DNA of 64,000 nt, taken from positions 1-64,000 of the forward strand of contig CAZMSH010000001.1 in the NCBI GenBank assembly GCA_964568875.1, given 5' to 3'. Under the pieces are notes generated by a model. That model saw only the letters and a list, made by a program, of their open reading frames with translations, made no database searches and was not told where the DNA came from. The position numbers were made by a program, and so were the translations under genes. This DNA is from SLNP01 sp964568875 (GTDB lineage Bacteria; Bacteroidota; Bacteroidia; Bacteroidales; VadinHA17). Shown piece by piece: positions 1 to 7,893 of this stretch (the stretch's first letter is position 1; each line of letters opens with the position of its first letter).

Positions 1-180
1 TAACGATTTATGATTTGCGATGTAAAAATAGGGCGTAAGGGCGTAAGTGGCGTAGAAGGCGTAGCGATGATTGGTACAACCCCGGATGGGGTTGAATAAT
101 AATAGGAATGGAATACCCCCCTCACTCCCTGTTGCCGCCGGAATTAAGGATTCATGGTTTTATAATTTAAAATATTGATT
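1..180. repeat. Intergenic repeat-rich end with perfect hairpin
   Basis: No coding region is visible. Positions 5-20 carry GATTTATGATTTGCGA-type phrases. The hexamer GGCGTA then occurs four times, at 32, 40, 49 and 58, a spacing of 8-9 bases. Positions 77-94 form a perfect 7-bp stem with a 4-base loop (CAACCCC / GGGGTTG). Short phrase repeats and small CCCC/GGGG palindromes of this kind are common between Bacteroidota genes; assigning this one to a named family is inference. The window starts inside the tract, so its full length is unknown. No convincing promoter for aroC was found here. Confidence 0.5.
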
Positions 181-1173
181 ATGAATAGTTTTGGAAGAGT
201 TTTCAGGGTTACTATATTTGGTGAGTCGCATGGTCCGGCTGTTGGGGTTGTCATTGACGGTTGTCCGGCGGGTATACCGGTAACCATTGATGAGATGGTT
301 GAAGAGCTGTCTCGCAGGAGGAGCGGCAGACCCGGTACCACACCACGTGCCGAGCAGGATATTCCTGAGATACTGAGCGGTGTTTTCAGGGGATTTACAA
401 CAGGAGCTCCTGTTACGGTTATTACCCGGAACAGGGATACCAGGTCAGAGGACTATCCCGATTCTATTGTTGTTCCCAGGCCGGGACATGCCGATTTCAC
501 TGCTCACGTTAAGTTCGGGGGGTATACCGACCATCGCGGCGGGGGTCATTTTTCAGGGCGGCTGACATGGGGACTTGTGGTAGCCGGTGTTATTGCCCGC
601 AAGATACTCGGTGACGTTAGTATAAACGCCAGGCTTATAAAGGCAGCGGGGTCAGACGATATTGAAAAGGCTGTTTCGGAGGCACAGAAAGATAACGATA
701 CTATAGGAGGAATAGTTGAATGCAGTGCTGACGGGTTGCCGGCAGGACTGGGAGAACCTTTTTTTCAGTCCGTTGAATCGGTAATAAGTGCAATTGTTTT
801 TTCAATACCAGCCATTAAGGGTATTGAATTCGGCAACGGTTTCACCGCATCATCACTAAGGGGATCGGTAAATAATGACCCCATTGTTACATCAGGGGGA
901 AAAACGCTTACAAATAATGCGGGGGGAATCAACGGAGGAATTACAAACGGCAATCAGCTTGTTTTCAGGGTTGCAGTAAAGCCGGCATCAAGCACCGGGG
1001 TAGAGCAAAAGAGCATAGACCTTACAACCGGCAAGAGTACTAAACTGACCGTCAGGGGCCGGCATGATACACTTATTGCACTCAGGGTTCCGGTAATACT
1101 CGAATCGGTAACAGCTATTGCACTTGCCGACCTCACCATTGTAAACAGGGGTATCAGTCACCCTGACATATGA
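181..1173 (+). CDS. aroC: Chorismate synthase
   Basis: Converts 5-enolpyruvylshikimate 3-phosphate to chorismate with reduced FMN, the last step of the common aromatic pathway. The family signature GESHG is at residues 14-18, RPGHAD at 100-105 and a GGGHFSGR segment near 120-127, where other family members have GGGRSSAR. The ATG at 181 is preferred to the TTG two codons upstream because the product then begins MNSFGRVF, as in the family. At 330 residues it is slightly shorter than the usual 350-360, with the shortening at the C-terminus; the active-site regions are intact. tyrA follows on the same strand after 64 bases, so the two may be co-transcribed for tyrosine synthesis. Confidence 0.95.
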   Translation: MNSFGRVFRVTIFGESHGPAVGVVIDGCPAGIPVTIDEMVEELSRRRSGRPGTTPRAEQDIPEILSGVFRGFTTGAPVTVITRNRDTRSEDYPDSIVVPRPGHADFTAHVKFGGYTDHRGGGHFSGRLTWGLVVAGVIARKILGDVSINARLIKAAGSDDIEKAVSEAQKDNDTIGGIVECSADGLPAGLGEPFFQSVESVISAIVFSIPAIKGIEFGNGFTASSLRGSVNNDPIVTSGGKTLTNNAGGINGGITNGNQLVFRVAVKPASSTGVEQKSIDLTTGKSTKLTVRGRHDTLIALRVPVILESVTAIALADLTIVNRGISHPDI

Positions 1174-1237
1174 TGTGCCTGCAACAGAAAAAACAGTATG
1201 AAATCACAGCATAACTACAGTAAAGTAATATAACCAG

Positions 1238-2035
1238 ATGAAGAGGATATTGATTTCGGGATATGGAAGAATGGGTATTTTACTCGCGGAAATGCTGGCT
1301 GAAAAAGTCTCCTGTGAGCTGGCGGTATATGATCCATATCTGAAGGATGGTGATATACCAGATACAATTGTTAAACTCAGGCATCCTGCTGACACAGAAG
1401 CGTTTAATCCTGATGTTTTGCTTAATTGCACGGGACCGGAGTCAACGGTACAGGCTTTTGATCAGCTCAAACCTTATTTGTCTGACGCATGCCTCTTTAC
1501 CGACATAGCATCGGTAAAAAACAAATTGCCGGAATATTATGCTACAGAAGGGGTCAGATTTGTTTCACTGCATCCGATGTTCGGTCCTACCTTTGCCAGT
1601 ACCGCTAACATGAAAGGTCTGAACTGCATTATCATAACAGAGTCGGCAGAGGAGGGAAAAGAATTCTTTTCAGCTTTCTTCCGCCGTTTCGGTATCAATG
1701 TGGCAGAGTTCAGTTTTTCCGATCATGACAAGCTGATGTCAAAGGTGCTGGCAGTTCCTTTTGTAGCCACACTGCTTTTTGCTGCAGTGTCGGAAGCAGA
1801 ACTGCCGGGAGGTACAACCTACAAAAGGCACATTGAAATTGCAGAGGGACTTTTTTCGGAAAATCCGGCAGTAATTGCAGGTATACTAGCAAACGGTCAT
1901 AATGCCGGGCAGGTAAGGAAGATGATGGACAGACTGAAGGTTCTTCTGCCGCTGTTAGAGAATCAAGACCCGGCAGCAATTGAGGCTTATCTGTCTGATT
2001 GTGCAGATTCTTTCAGGGATAAGAAAGATTCTTAG
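1238..2035 (+). CDS. tyrA: Prephenate dehydrogenase
   Basis: NAD(P)-dependent oxidative decarboxylation of prephenate to 4-hydroxyphenylpyruvate, the committed step to tyrosine. The N-terminus has a Rossmann nucleotide-binding loop, GYGRMG at residues 8-13. HPMFGP at 112-117 contains the conserved histidine of the TyrA family. The C-terminal half is helical, as expected for the dimerisation domain. At 265 residues it is a short single-domain TyrA, with no fused chorismate mutase or ACT domain. It lies downstream of aroC and its stop codon overlaps the 3' end of tilS, which is convergent. Confidence 0.88.
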   Translation: MKRILISGYGRMGILLAEMLAEKVSCELAVYDPYLKDGDIPDTIVKLRHPADTEAFNPDVLLNCTGPESTVQAFDQLKPYLSDACLFTDIASVKNKLPEYYATEGVRFVSLHPMFGPTFASTANMKGLNCIIITESAEEGKEFFSAFFRRFGINVAEFSFSDHDKLMSKVLAVPFVATLLFAAVSEAELPGGTTYKRHIEIAEGLFSENPAVIAGILANGHNAGQVRKMMDRLKVLLPLLENQDPAAIEAYLSDCADSFRDKKDS

Positions 2036-3360
2036 TCTGCCATAACCTTAATAACCAGACATCTGGTAGTCGAATTTGTGACCCTGAAACGGTTATCGGT
2101 ACGTATACCCAGTATACAGGCTATTTTTCCGTCACTTTCCATAATAAGGGCAGCCTCTTTTTCGGGAACCGAGAATTTGTTGTCGATAAAAAAGTCGCTC
2201 AGTTTTTTTCTTTTGTTCATACCCAGAGGACAGAAGGTATCTCCTGGTTTCCAGTTTCTGATTATTACAGGAAACTTAAGCTTATTCAGGCTGAGGCATG
2301 TTGATCTTTTTTCCTGTGGCAGGATGAAGGCTTCACCACAATTTTCCACTGACATCTTTGCCGGCAATTGTATCTTCAGTAGTTCTTCCAATGTGTTGCA
2401 GACTATATTTATTTCTGAGTCTGGCTGTATCCTGCTGATAAGTATCTCTCCCCGGTTCCTGATAAACCTGTGGGTAGGTGTGTGTAACTGGCTGCCGCTC
2501 CTGCTTCTGGTCAGCTTGATGAATTCAGGAATCATAGGTCTTGAGAGACCGTACTCCCTGAAAAGTTCGTAGATCATTGTGTTGAGAGGAGACAGGGCGG
2601 ATATGTCAGATATTTTAACCTGCAGTCCTGTCGTTGTTTCTGACAACATTGATTTTTTTATTCCGGCTATATGGCGTGAATAAATCTCGCTTATCTCAGC
2701 CGACCGGGCAATGGTTTCGTCGATGGTATTTTCGAATGAAGGATTTATCTCCTTTAGGACCGGCACGACGAGATGCCTTATCTTGTTCCTAACGTATTTT
2801 GTGTCTGTATTGGAGCTGTCTTCTCGGTAATTTACTTCATACTTTTCTGCATACTCGCAGATTTCATCCCTTGTAACAAAAAGCAATGGCCTTACCAGGC
2901 ATTCTGACCGGGGCTTTATACCTGCAAATCCCGATATCCCACTACCCCTTACAAGATTTATGATGAAGGTCTCAATATTATCATTCAGGTTATGGGCAAG
3001 CGATATTACAGAGTATCCCTGCTTTTTCCTTATCTCTTCGAACCATGAGTATCTGAGTTCCCTTGCGGCCATCTGTATTGACACCCCTTTTTTTGCAGCA
3101 TACCCGGCCGTGTCAAAGCTGTTAGAGAAGAATGGAATATTATGCTTCCCTGCATAGTTACGGACAAAGATTTCATCCTCATCAGACTCTTCACCCCTCA
3201 GTCTGAAATTACAGTGAGCAATTCCGAATTCGTAGCCACAACGCAGGAACAGATGTACCATTACCATTGAGTCAATGCCTCCGCTAACCCCCAGGAGAAC
3301 AGTGTCATCAGCATTGAATAGCCGGTTGTCATCAATATATGAGCGGAATTCCTCAATCAT
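2032..3360 (-). CDS. tilS: tRNA(Ile)-lysidine synthase
   Basis: ATP-dependent addition of lysine to C34 of the CAU-anticodon isoleucine tRNA, which changes both its charging and its decoding. The PP-loop ATP pyrophosphatase motif SGGIDS sits near the N-terminus (residues 26-31), followed by the TilS core (segments AHCNFRLRG and SLAHNLND) and a C-terminal lysidine-synthase domain (segment NWKPGDTFCPLGM). The ATG at 3360 is chosen over a TTG at 3378 because a -7 promoter box (3366-3373) lies across the upstream option. The transcript may therefore start at or very near the ATG. The 3' end overlaps tyrA by 4 bases in convergent orientation. Confidence 0.93.
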   Translation of the reverse strand: MIEEFRSYIDDNRLFNADDTVLLGVSGGIDSMVMVHLFLRCGYEFGIAHCNFRLRGEESDEDEIFVRNYAGKHNIPFFSNSFDTAGYAAKKGVSIQMAARELRYSWFEEIRKKQGYSVISLAHNLNDNIETFIINLVRGSGISGFAGIKPRSECLVRPLLFVTRDEICEYAEKYEVNYREDSSNTDTKYVRNKIRHLVVPVLKEINPSFENTIDETIARSAEISEIYSRHIAGIKKSMLSETTTGLQVKISDISALSPLNTMIYELFREYGLSRPMIPEFIKLTRSRSGSQLHTPTHRFIRNRGEILISRIQPDSEINIVCNTLEELLKIQLPAKMSVENCGEAFILPQEKRSTCLSLNKLKFPVIIRNWKPGDTFCPLGMNKRKKLSDFFIDNKFSVPEKEAALIMESDGKIACILGIRTDNRFRVTNSTTRCLVIKVMAD

Positions 3361-3365
3361 GCGGC

Positions 3366-3397
3366 CAAATATACTCAATTAGAGCGATAAACGACAA
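3366..3397 (-). promoter_or_regulatory. Promoter of tilS, possibly leaderless
   Basis: On the minus strand TTG (3397-3395) is followed after 21 bases by TATATTTG (3373-3366), matching the Bacteroidota -33/-7 pattern. The box ends 5 bases before the tilS ATG at 3360, so the transcript would have almost no 5' leader. No Shine-Dalgarno-like purine run is seen in the gap. Confidence 0.5.
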
Positions 3398-3414
3398 TCT
3401 CCCTGATTCATGCC

Positions 3415-5355
3415 TCATCTGTAAACCAGCAACGACGGCGGACCGGCATCGAATCCCCTCTGTTTCAGTACCGGTTCACCGGAGAGCTCAAACCAACGAG
3501 GGTCGGAGTATGGTGGTATTCCCGGGTACCACGCCAGTCTTATCTGGAAAGTGTTAATTACCAGGTTGTTATTGCGTATTCTAATGCCAGCTCCAATTGC
3601 ATGCACATCAGCGGTTCCGGGCAGGAAGTCAAACCCTTTACCCATTGTTGCGAAGTCGTAGAAGCAGAAGAAAGCGAATCTGAATCCATAAATCTTTAAA
3701 GGGCTGAAGGCGACTCCTTCCAGGCTCAGACTCATCCGTTGATTTCCACGCAGCGAGTCGTTTCTGAATCCTGTAACAATTTCATTTTTTCCGAGGGTAA
3801 GGTATTCATCGGTATACCTGTCGAATCCCCTTGTGAACGATGCCTTTGTAAAACCGCGAAATCTCCATCTGCCGCTCATCAGCAGGTCGGTGAAGTAGTT
3901 CATTGTAACCGTTGCCATGCCCTGCTCGGTTACTCCGCCATCCATAAATGCAGAAGCTGCTGCCGACAGGCTTAGGTACCCTGGTCTTCCCGGCGGAGTT
4001 GCCCACGATAGTGATCCACTGAAATATTTACGGTTTTTGAATTCATTAATCTCATATCCTGCCGTAAAAGTCGCCAGGGCTCCGTAGGGAATATCCTCTG
4101 TCCGACCGTAGTTATATATAAAGCTCGCTTTGTAGAATTTTTCTACCGAAAATGAGACAGATGACAGCCAGAGTTTATATTTCTGGAGTGAGTAGAATGA
4201 CATGGCATCGATGTCGGGTCTTTCATACACGTTGTTATTTATAAATCTGGCACCCAGAATGATTCTGGAGTGTGATTGGAGGTCGAGAAGAAACGAACGG
4301 GCAGCCCAGTAGTCATGGTAGCTGTAGGAAAAAGGCCATAGGATGTCAGGCGAGTCAGTGGTCGTTATTGTTGAAACCTCGCGTATATCAATGCCTCCGG
4401 CATATTTCGTCTCAATTCCCATAAAATCCCTTCTCAGGGATATGCCATAATATTTTTCATTGGCCGTTGAACCGAAGAAGAGATTCATATCTACCCATGT
4501 CCTGGCAATGTTGTTGACCCGGTATCCCATTTTCACACCCCAGGGCTTTTCCAGATCGAAGTCATATGGTAAACCGAGCTCTATAGAATGGCCAAATCCC
4601 GCCAGGTTCCTTTCAAAGACCGAAATTTCTCCCTTTTCGGGTCTGTAGTAAGCAAAATCTGCCCCCAGTGAATAGTCATCACGTGTAATAACGAGCACTT
4701 CAGCCTCCTTCTCCGAAATCGGTGCAACGATAATCCTGACATCATTAATAAAAGCCAGGTTTCTGAGATTCCTTTCCGTCTCGCTCAGGGCCAGATCAGA
4801 AACAGTATCACCGGCGGCAAACATAAGGTACCCGGCTATAAGTCTTTCGCGCGACCGTACATGCGTCCTGTTCAGGAGCCTGTCAGCCCTTCCCCCGGTC
4901 TCCTGTTCGGGATTATCCAGACTGGCACCAAAGGGGTCAAGCCTGATAATTTTTATATTACTGATCATCAATCCATTATATGGACTAAAATCGGCAATAC
5001 TCCTCCTGCCTGCAACATTATCACCGTCACTTCCCGGTTCTGCCACCACCAGGTCATAAAGCCTGCGGCCCATACTCCCCCTGTATGCCTTCAGCCTGAG
5101 TGAGTCATAGAAAGCCCTGGCGTCGTCGTCGTTACTTTGGGCCGTCGTTTTCAGTAATGAAGGAACCAGCAGCACTGAGTCGCGTGAAATCACCATTACG
5201 CCGAAGTAATTTTTTATGGTACTCCCGGTTTTGATAAGGTTCACAGAATCAGGGATAAGCAGTTCCTGGGCCGGTACAATACCCAGGCATAGCAGAAATG
5301 TGAGCACCGTAGCCGATGCCCTGCAGCAGGTTGCACTGAATGTGCCGGCACTCAT
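3415..5355 (-). CDS. Omp85-like outer-membrane beta-barrel with POTRA-like domain
   Basis: Predicted outer-membrane protein of 646 residues. Residues 1-30 look like a signal peptide ending VPAQ. Residues about 129-226 resemble one POTRA domain (the segments RNLRNLAFINDVRIIV and EAEVLVITRDDY are typical). The remainder, from about 230, alternates in polarity with many aromatic residues and ends LLVYR, consistent with a barrel of the BamA/TamA surface-antigen class. It has fewer POTRA-like units than canonical BamA, so it is probably a TamA-like or lineage-specific relative. The gene starts 7 bases after the stop of the hypothetical gene upstream, suggesting one transcript. The substrate is unknown. 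Confidence 0.65.
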   Translation of the reverse strand: MSAGTFSATCCRASATVLTFLLCLGIVPAQELLIPDSVNLIKTGSTIKNYFGVMVISRDSVLLVPSLLKTTAQSNDDDARAFYDSLRLKAYRGSMGRRLYDLVVAEPGSDGDNVAGRRSIADFSPYNGLMISNIKIIRLDPFGASLDNPEQETGGRADRLLNRTHVRSRERLIAGYLMFAAGDTVSDLALSETERNLRNLAFINDVRIIVAPISEKEAEVLVITRDDYSLGADFAYYRPEKGEISVFERNLAGFGHSIELGLPYDFDLEKPWGVKMGYRVNNIARTWVDMNLFFGSTANEKYYGISLRRDFMGIETKYAGGIDIREVSTITTTDSPDILWPFSYSYHDYWAARSFLLDLQSHSRIILGARFINNNVYERPDIDAMSFYSLQKYKLWLSSVSFSVEKFYKASFIYNYGRTEDIPYGALATFTAGYEINEFKNRKYFSGSLSWATPPGRPGYLSLSAAASAFMDGGVTEQGMATVTMNYFTDLLMSGRWRFRGFTKASFTRGFDRYTDEYLTLGKNEIVTGFRNDSLRGNQRMSLSLEGVAFSPLKIYGFRFAFFCFYDFATMGKGFDFLPGTADVHAIGAGIRIRNNNLVINTFQIRLAWYPGIPPYSDPRWFELSGEPVLKQRGFDAGPPSLLVYR

Positions 5356-5362
5356 GGCATTA

Positions 5363-6070
5363 TCAGGTTTCGTTCAGTACATCATCGGAGTTGAACTGGA
5401 ATCCGAGTCTTTTACCTGTGGCCAGCCTTGAGTGCTGTATTTTAGCCTCCGCCTGGCCTACTGTAGCAATTTTAACGGCATCATACGGTGGAACCAGAAG
5501 GTCGAACTCAAGGCTGTACTGGATTGCAGTACAGATAATTCTTACCATTGCCTGTCTTGATATCTCCTCCTGTCCGAAGTTGGTGAACAGCAAAGCCATC
5601 TGTCTTTTGCCCTCAACGAAATACTGGTTCTCGTGGTTTATGAATATTCTTGCTATAAGGTACCCCAGGTCATCCATTCTCGAGTATTTGAATGAATCGG
5701 CCAGAAAGTTGTAAATGCTGATGATGCCCGAGTATGAGTTGAGCCTGTTTTTCTGGATATACTGAGTTTTCCATGCCGGGTGATCGCGGTCGAACTCGAA
5801 AATATTTGAATGCATTGAGAACAGCAGAAGATCACCGGCAACCTTCAGCTGAGCATCGAAGTTTCCTCTCTCTTCGTAGTATAGTTTTATCCTGGGATCA
5901 AGGTTTGCGACATCCTTGTTTATGTCATTGGTAATATCGGAAAGAACGCCCTTGATTTTTGAGAAAGCATCGAGTGTATTGTCATACACCTTCTGTTTCA
6001 ACAATGATTTTTCGGTCAGGGTTGAGACGATGCTCACCTTTTTTTCAGCTATTTCGTCACTATATGGCAT
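5363..6070 (-). CDS. Conserved hypothetical protein, predicted cytoplasmic
   Basis: About 235 residues with no signal peptide or membrane segment. Residues 1-80 are largely charged and probably helical (EIAEKKVSIVSTLTEKSLLKQK). The middle is rich in aromatics (FEFDRDHPAWKTQYIQKN) and the C-terminus is acidic. I do not recognise a characterised family. The ATG at 6070 is preferred to a GTG at 6100 because it follows a GAAAGG ribosome-binding sequence. It lies between proS and the Omp85-like gene with very short gaps, so the three are probably co-transcribed, but no function follows from that. Confidence 0.7.
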   Translation of the reverse strand: MPYSDEIAEKKVSIVSTLTEKSLLKQKVYDNTLDAFSKIKGVLSDITNDINKDVANLDPRIKLYYEERGNFDAQLKVAGDLLLFSMHSNIFEFDRDHPAWKTQYIQKNRLNSYSGIISIYNFLADSFKYSRMDDLGYLIARIFINHENQYFVEGKRQMALLFTNFGQEEISRQAMVRIICTAIQYSLEFDLLVPPYDAVKIATVGQAEAKIQHSRLATGKRLGFQFNSDDVLNET

Positions 6071-6121
6071 GCCTTTCAAGGTTGGTAAAACAGATGCCAC
6101 AAAGTAAGAAAAAAAAATGAA

Positions 6122-7597
6122 TCAATAGGCCCTTGCGAACAGCACCCTTCTTTCCGAAGGTTTTCCGGTGAGGATACACTTTCCCTTTTCGTCGGGGGAG
6201 TCAAGAGGGATGCATCTCACTGTTGCTTTAGTACGGTTCTTGATCTCCTCTTCGGTTTCACGGGTTCCGTCAAAATGAGCCATTACGAATCCCCCCCGGT
6301 TCTCTATGATATCGGTAAATTCGTCCCAGTCGTCAGTATAGTAGGTGTTCTCTTCCCTGAACTTCAGTGCCCGGTTATAGATATTCTTCTGTATATCTTC
6401 GAGCAGAGAGGGTATATACTCATCTACAGAGTCAACATTGATTGTTACTTTTTCGAGGGTATCCCTTCGGGCCACTTCCACGGTATTGTTTTCGATATCG
6501 CGCGGTCCGATGGCTATTCTTACGGGTATTCCCTTCAGTTCATAGTCGGCGAATTTCCATCCCGGCTTTTGTGTGTCGCGGTCGTCATATTTAACTGAGA
6601 TTCCCTTTTTCCTGAGCCGTTCGCAGATGTTCGTTGCCACCGGCTTCATCAGTCCGGCGCCATCATTACCTTTGTATATTGGTATTATAACCACCTGCAG
6701 AGGAGCCAGTTTAGGCGGAAGCACCAGTCCGTTATTATCGGCATGAGACATAATAAGGGCACCAATTAGTCTTGTTGAGACACCCCATGACGTAGCCCAC
6801 ACATGGTCAAGCTTACCTGACTTGTCTGCGAATCTGACGTCGAAAGCTTTAGCAAAGTTCTGTCCCAGGAAATGGCTTGTTCCGGCCTGCAGTGCCTTGC
6901 CGTCCTGCATCATGGCTTCGATGGCGAAAGTATCGAGGGCCCCGGCGAACCTTTCCGATTCTGTCTTTCTTCCCTTAATGACGGGTATAGCCATGAAGTC
7001 CTCGGCAAACGAAGCATAGAGATCTATTATCAGTTTGGTTTCTGCTATAGCCTCATCGCTGGTAGCATGTGCGGTATGGCCCTCCTGCCAGAGGAATTCG
7101 GCAGTTCTGAGGAAGAGCCTGGTACGCATTTCCCATCTCACCACATTGGCCCACTGGTTTATCATGACGGGCAGGTCGCGGTATGATTGTATCCAGTCGC
7201 GGTAGGTATTCCAGATTATTGTTTCGGAGGTGGGCCTGATGATAAGTTCCTCCTCGAGTTTAGCGTCGGGATCGACGACGATACCCTTGCCGTCGGGATT
7301 ATTCTTGAGCCGGTAGTGTGTTACCACCGCGCACTCCTTGGCAAAACCTTCAACGTGAGCAGCCTCGCGGCTGAAAAAAGATTTCGGGATAAATAGAGGG
7401 AAGTAGGCGTTTACGTGTCCGGTCTCCTTGAACATCCTGTCGAGTTCCGACTGTATTTTTTCCCATATCGCGTAGCCATGGGGTTTAATGACCATACAGC
7501 CTCTTACTGCTGAATTCTCAGCAAGACCGGCTTTTATTACCAGGTCATTGTACCACTGAGCGTAACTCTCATCCCTGTTGGTTAAAAACTTTGCCAT
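6122..7597 (-). CDS. proS: Prolyl-tRNA synthetase, short (archaeal/eukaryotic-like) type
   Basis: Class II aminoacyl-tRNA synthetase that charges tRNA(Pro). Its 491 residues and lack of the large editing insertion place it in the short ProS class, which is common in Bacteroidota. The class II core is visible as the motif-2 region RWEMRTRLFLRTAEFLWQEG and the downstream TSWGVSTRLIGALIMSH segment. An anticodon-binding domain follows (VVIIPIYKGN through DDRDTQKPGWKFADYELKG), and a C-terminal extension ends in Tyr (LFARAY), as in this class. A -7 promoter box lies 45-52 bases upstream. It appears to head the transcript that continues into the hypothetical and Omp85-like genes. Confidence 0.95.
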   Translation of the reverse strand: MAKFLTNRDESYAQWYNDLVIKAGLAENSAVRGCMVIKPHGYAIWEKIQSELDRMFKETGHVNAYFPLFIPKSFFSREAAHVEGFAKECAVVTHYRLKNNPDGKGIVVDPDAKLEEELIIRPTSETIIWNTYRDWIQSYRDLPVMINQWANVVRWEMRTRLFLRTAEFLWQEGHTAHATSDEAIAETKLIIDLYASFAEDFMAIPVIKGRKTESERFAGALDTFAIEAMMQDGKALQAGTSHFLGQNFAKAFDVRFADKSGKLDHVWATSWGVSTRLIGALIMSHADNNGLVLPPKLAPLQVVIIPIYKGNDGAGLMKPVATNICERLRKKGISVKYDDRDTQKPGWKFADYELKGIPVRIAIGPRDIENNTVEVARRDTLEKVTINVDSVDEYIPSLLEDIQKNIYNRALKFREENTYYTDDWDEFTDIIENRGGFVMAHFDGTRETEEEIKNRTKATVRCIPLDSPDEKGKCILTGKPSERRVLFARAY

Positions 7598-7641
7598 TCT
7601 GTAGTGCTATATTAAAAATTGTTTTTGCTAAAAAGAATGCG

Positions 7642-7649
7642 CAAAAATA
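7642..7649 (-). promoter_or_regulatory. -7 box upstream of proS
   Basis: Reads TATTTTTG on the minus strand, matching TAnnTTTG, 45 bases before the proS start. A well-spaced -33 TTG was not found, so only the -7 element is supported. Confidence 0.4.
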
Positions 7650-7893
7650 GACAAAACCCTTCAAACCCGAAAGAGAAGAGTCGTTTCAACAACGGAAAAG
7701 TATCAATATTACCTACGTAATTACAACTCTGTCAGATATAAAGTTAATAAAAGGACAACAGGGTCGGATAATCAGCGGTACTGTAATTTTGCGGAAGGTT
7801 ATAGCTGATGCTGCAGATATGATAAAAATGTGCTATCTTGGTACGGTATTTGTGTATAATTAACCGGGTAAACAAAAAACAGAGGGAGGAAAA
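7650..7893. other. Divergent intergenic region between proS and the Tyr-rich lipoprotein
   Basis: No gene is seen in either strand. The only recognisable element for the rightward gene is TAATTTTG at 7784-7791 (TAnnTTTG form), which would give a leader of roughly 95 bases. A GGGAGGA ribosome-binding sequence sits at 7884-7890, just before the ATG at 7894. The region is AT-rich and contains no strong hairpin that I could find. Confidence 0.4.

Noticed and set aside
2078..2572. 164-codon open frame on the plus strand inside tilS
   Set aside because: Antisense of a clear tilS coding region, with no start signal or family resemblance.
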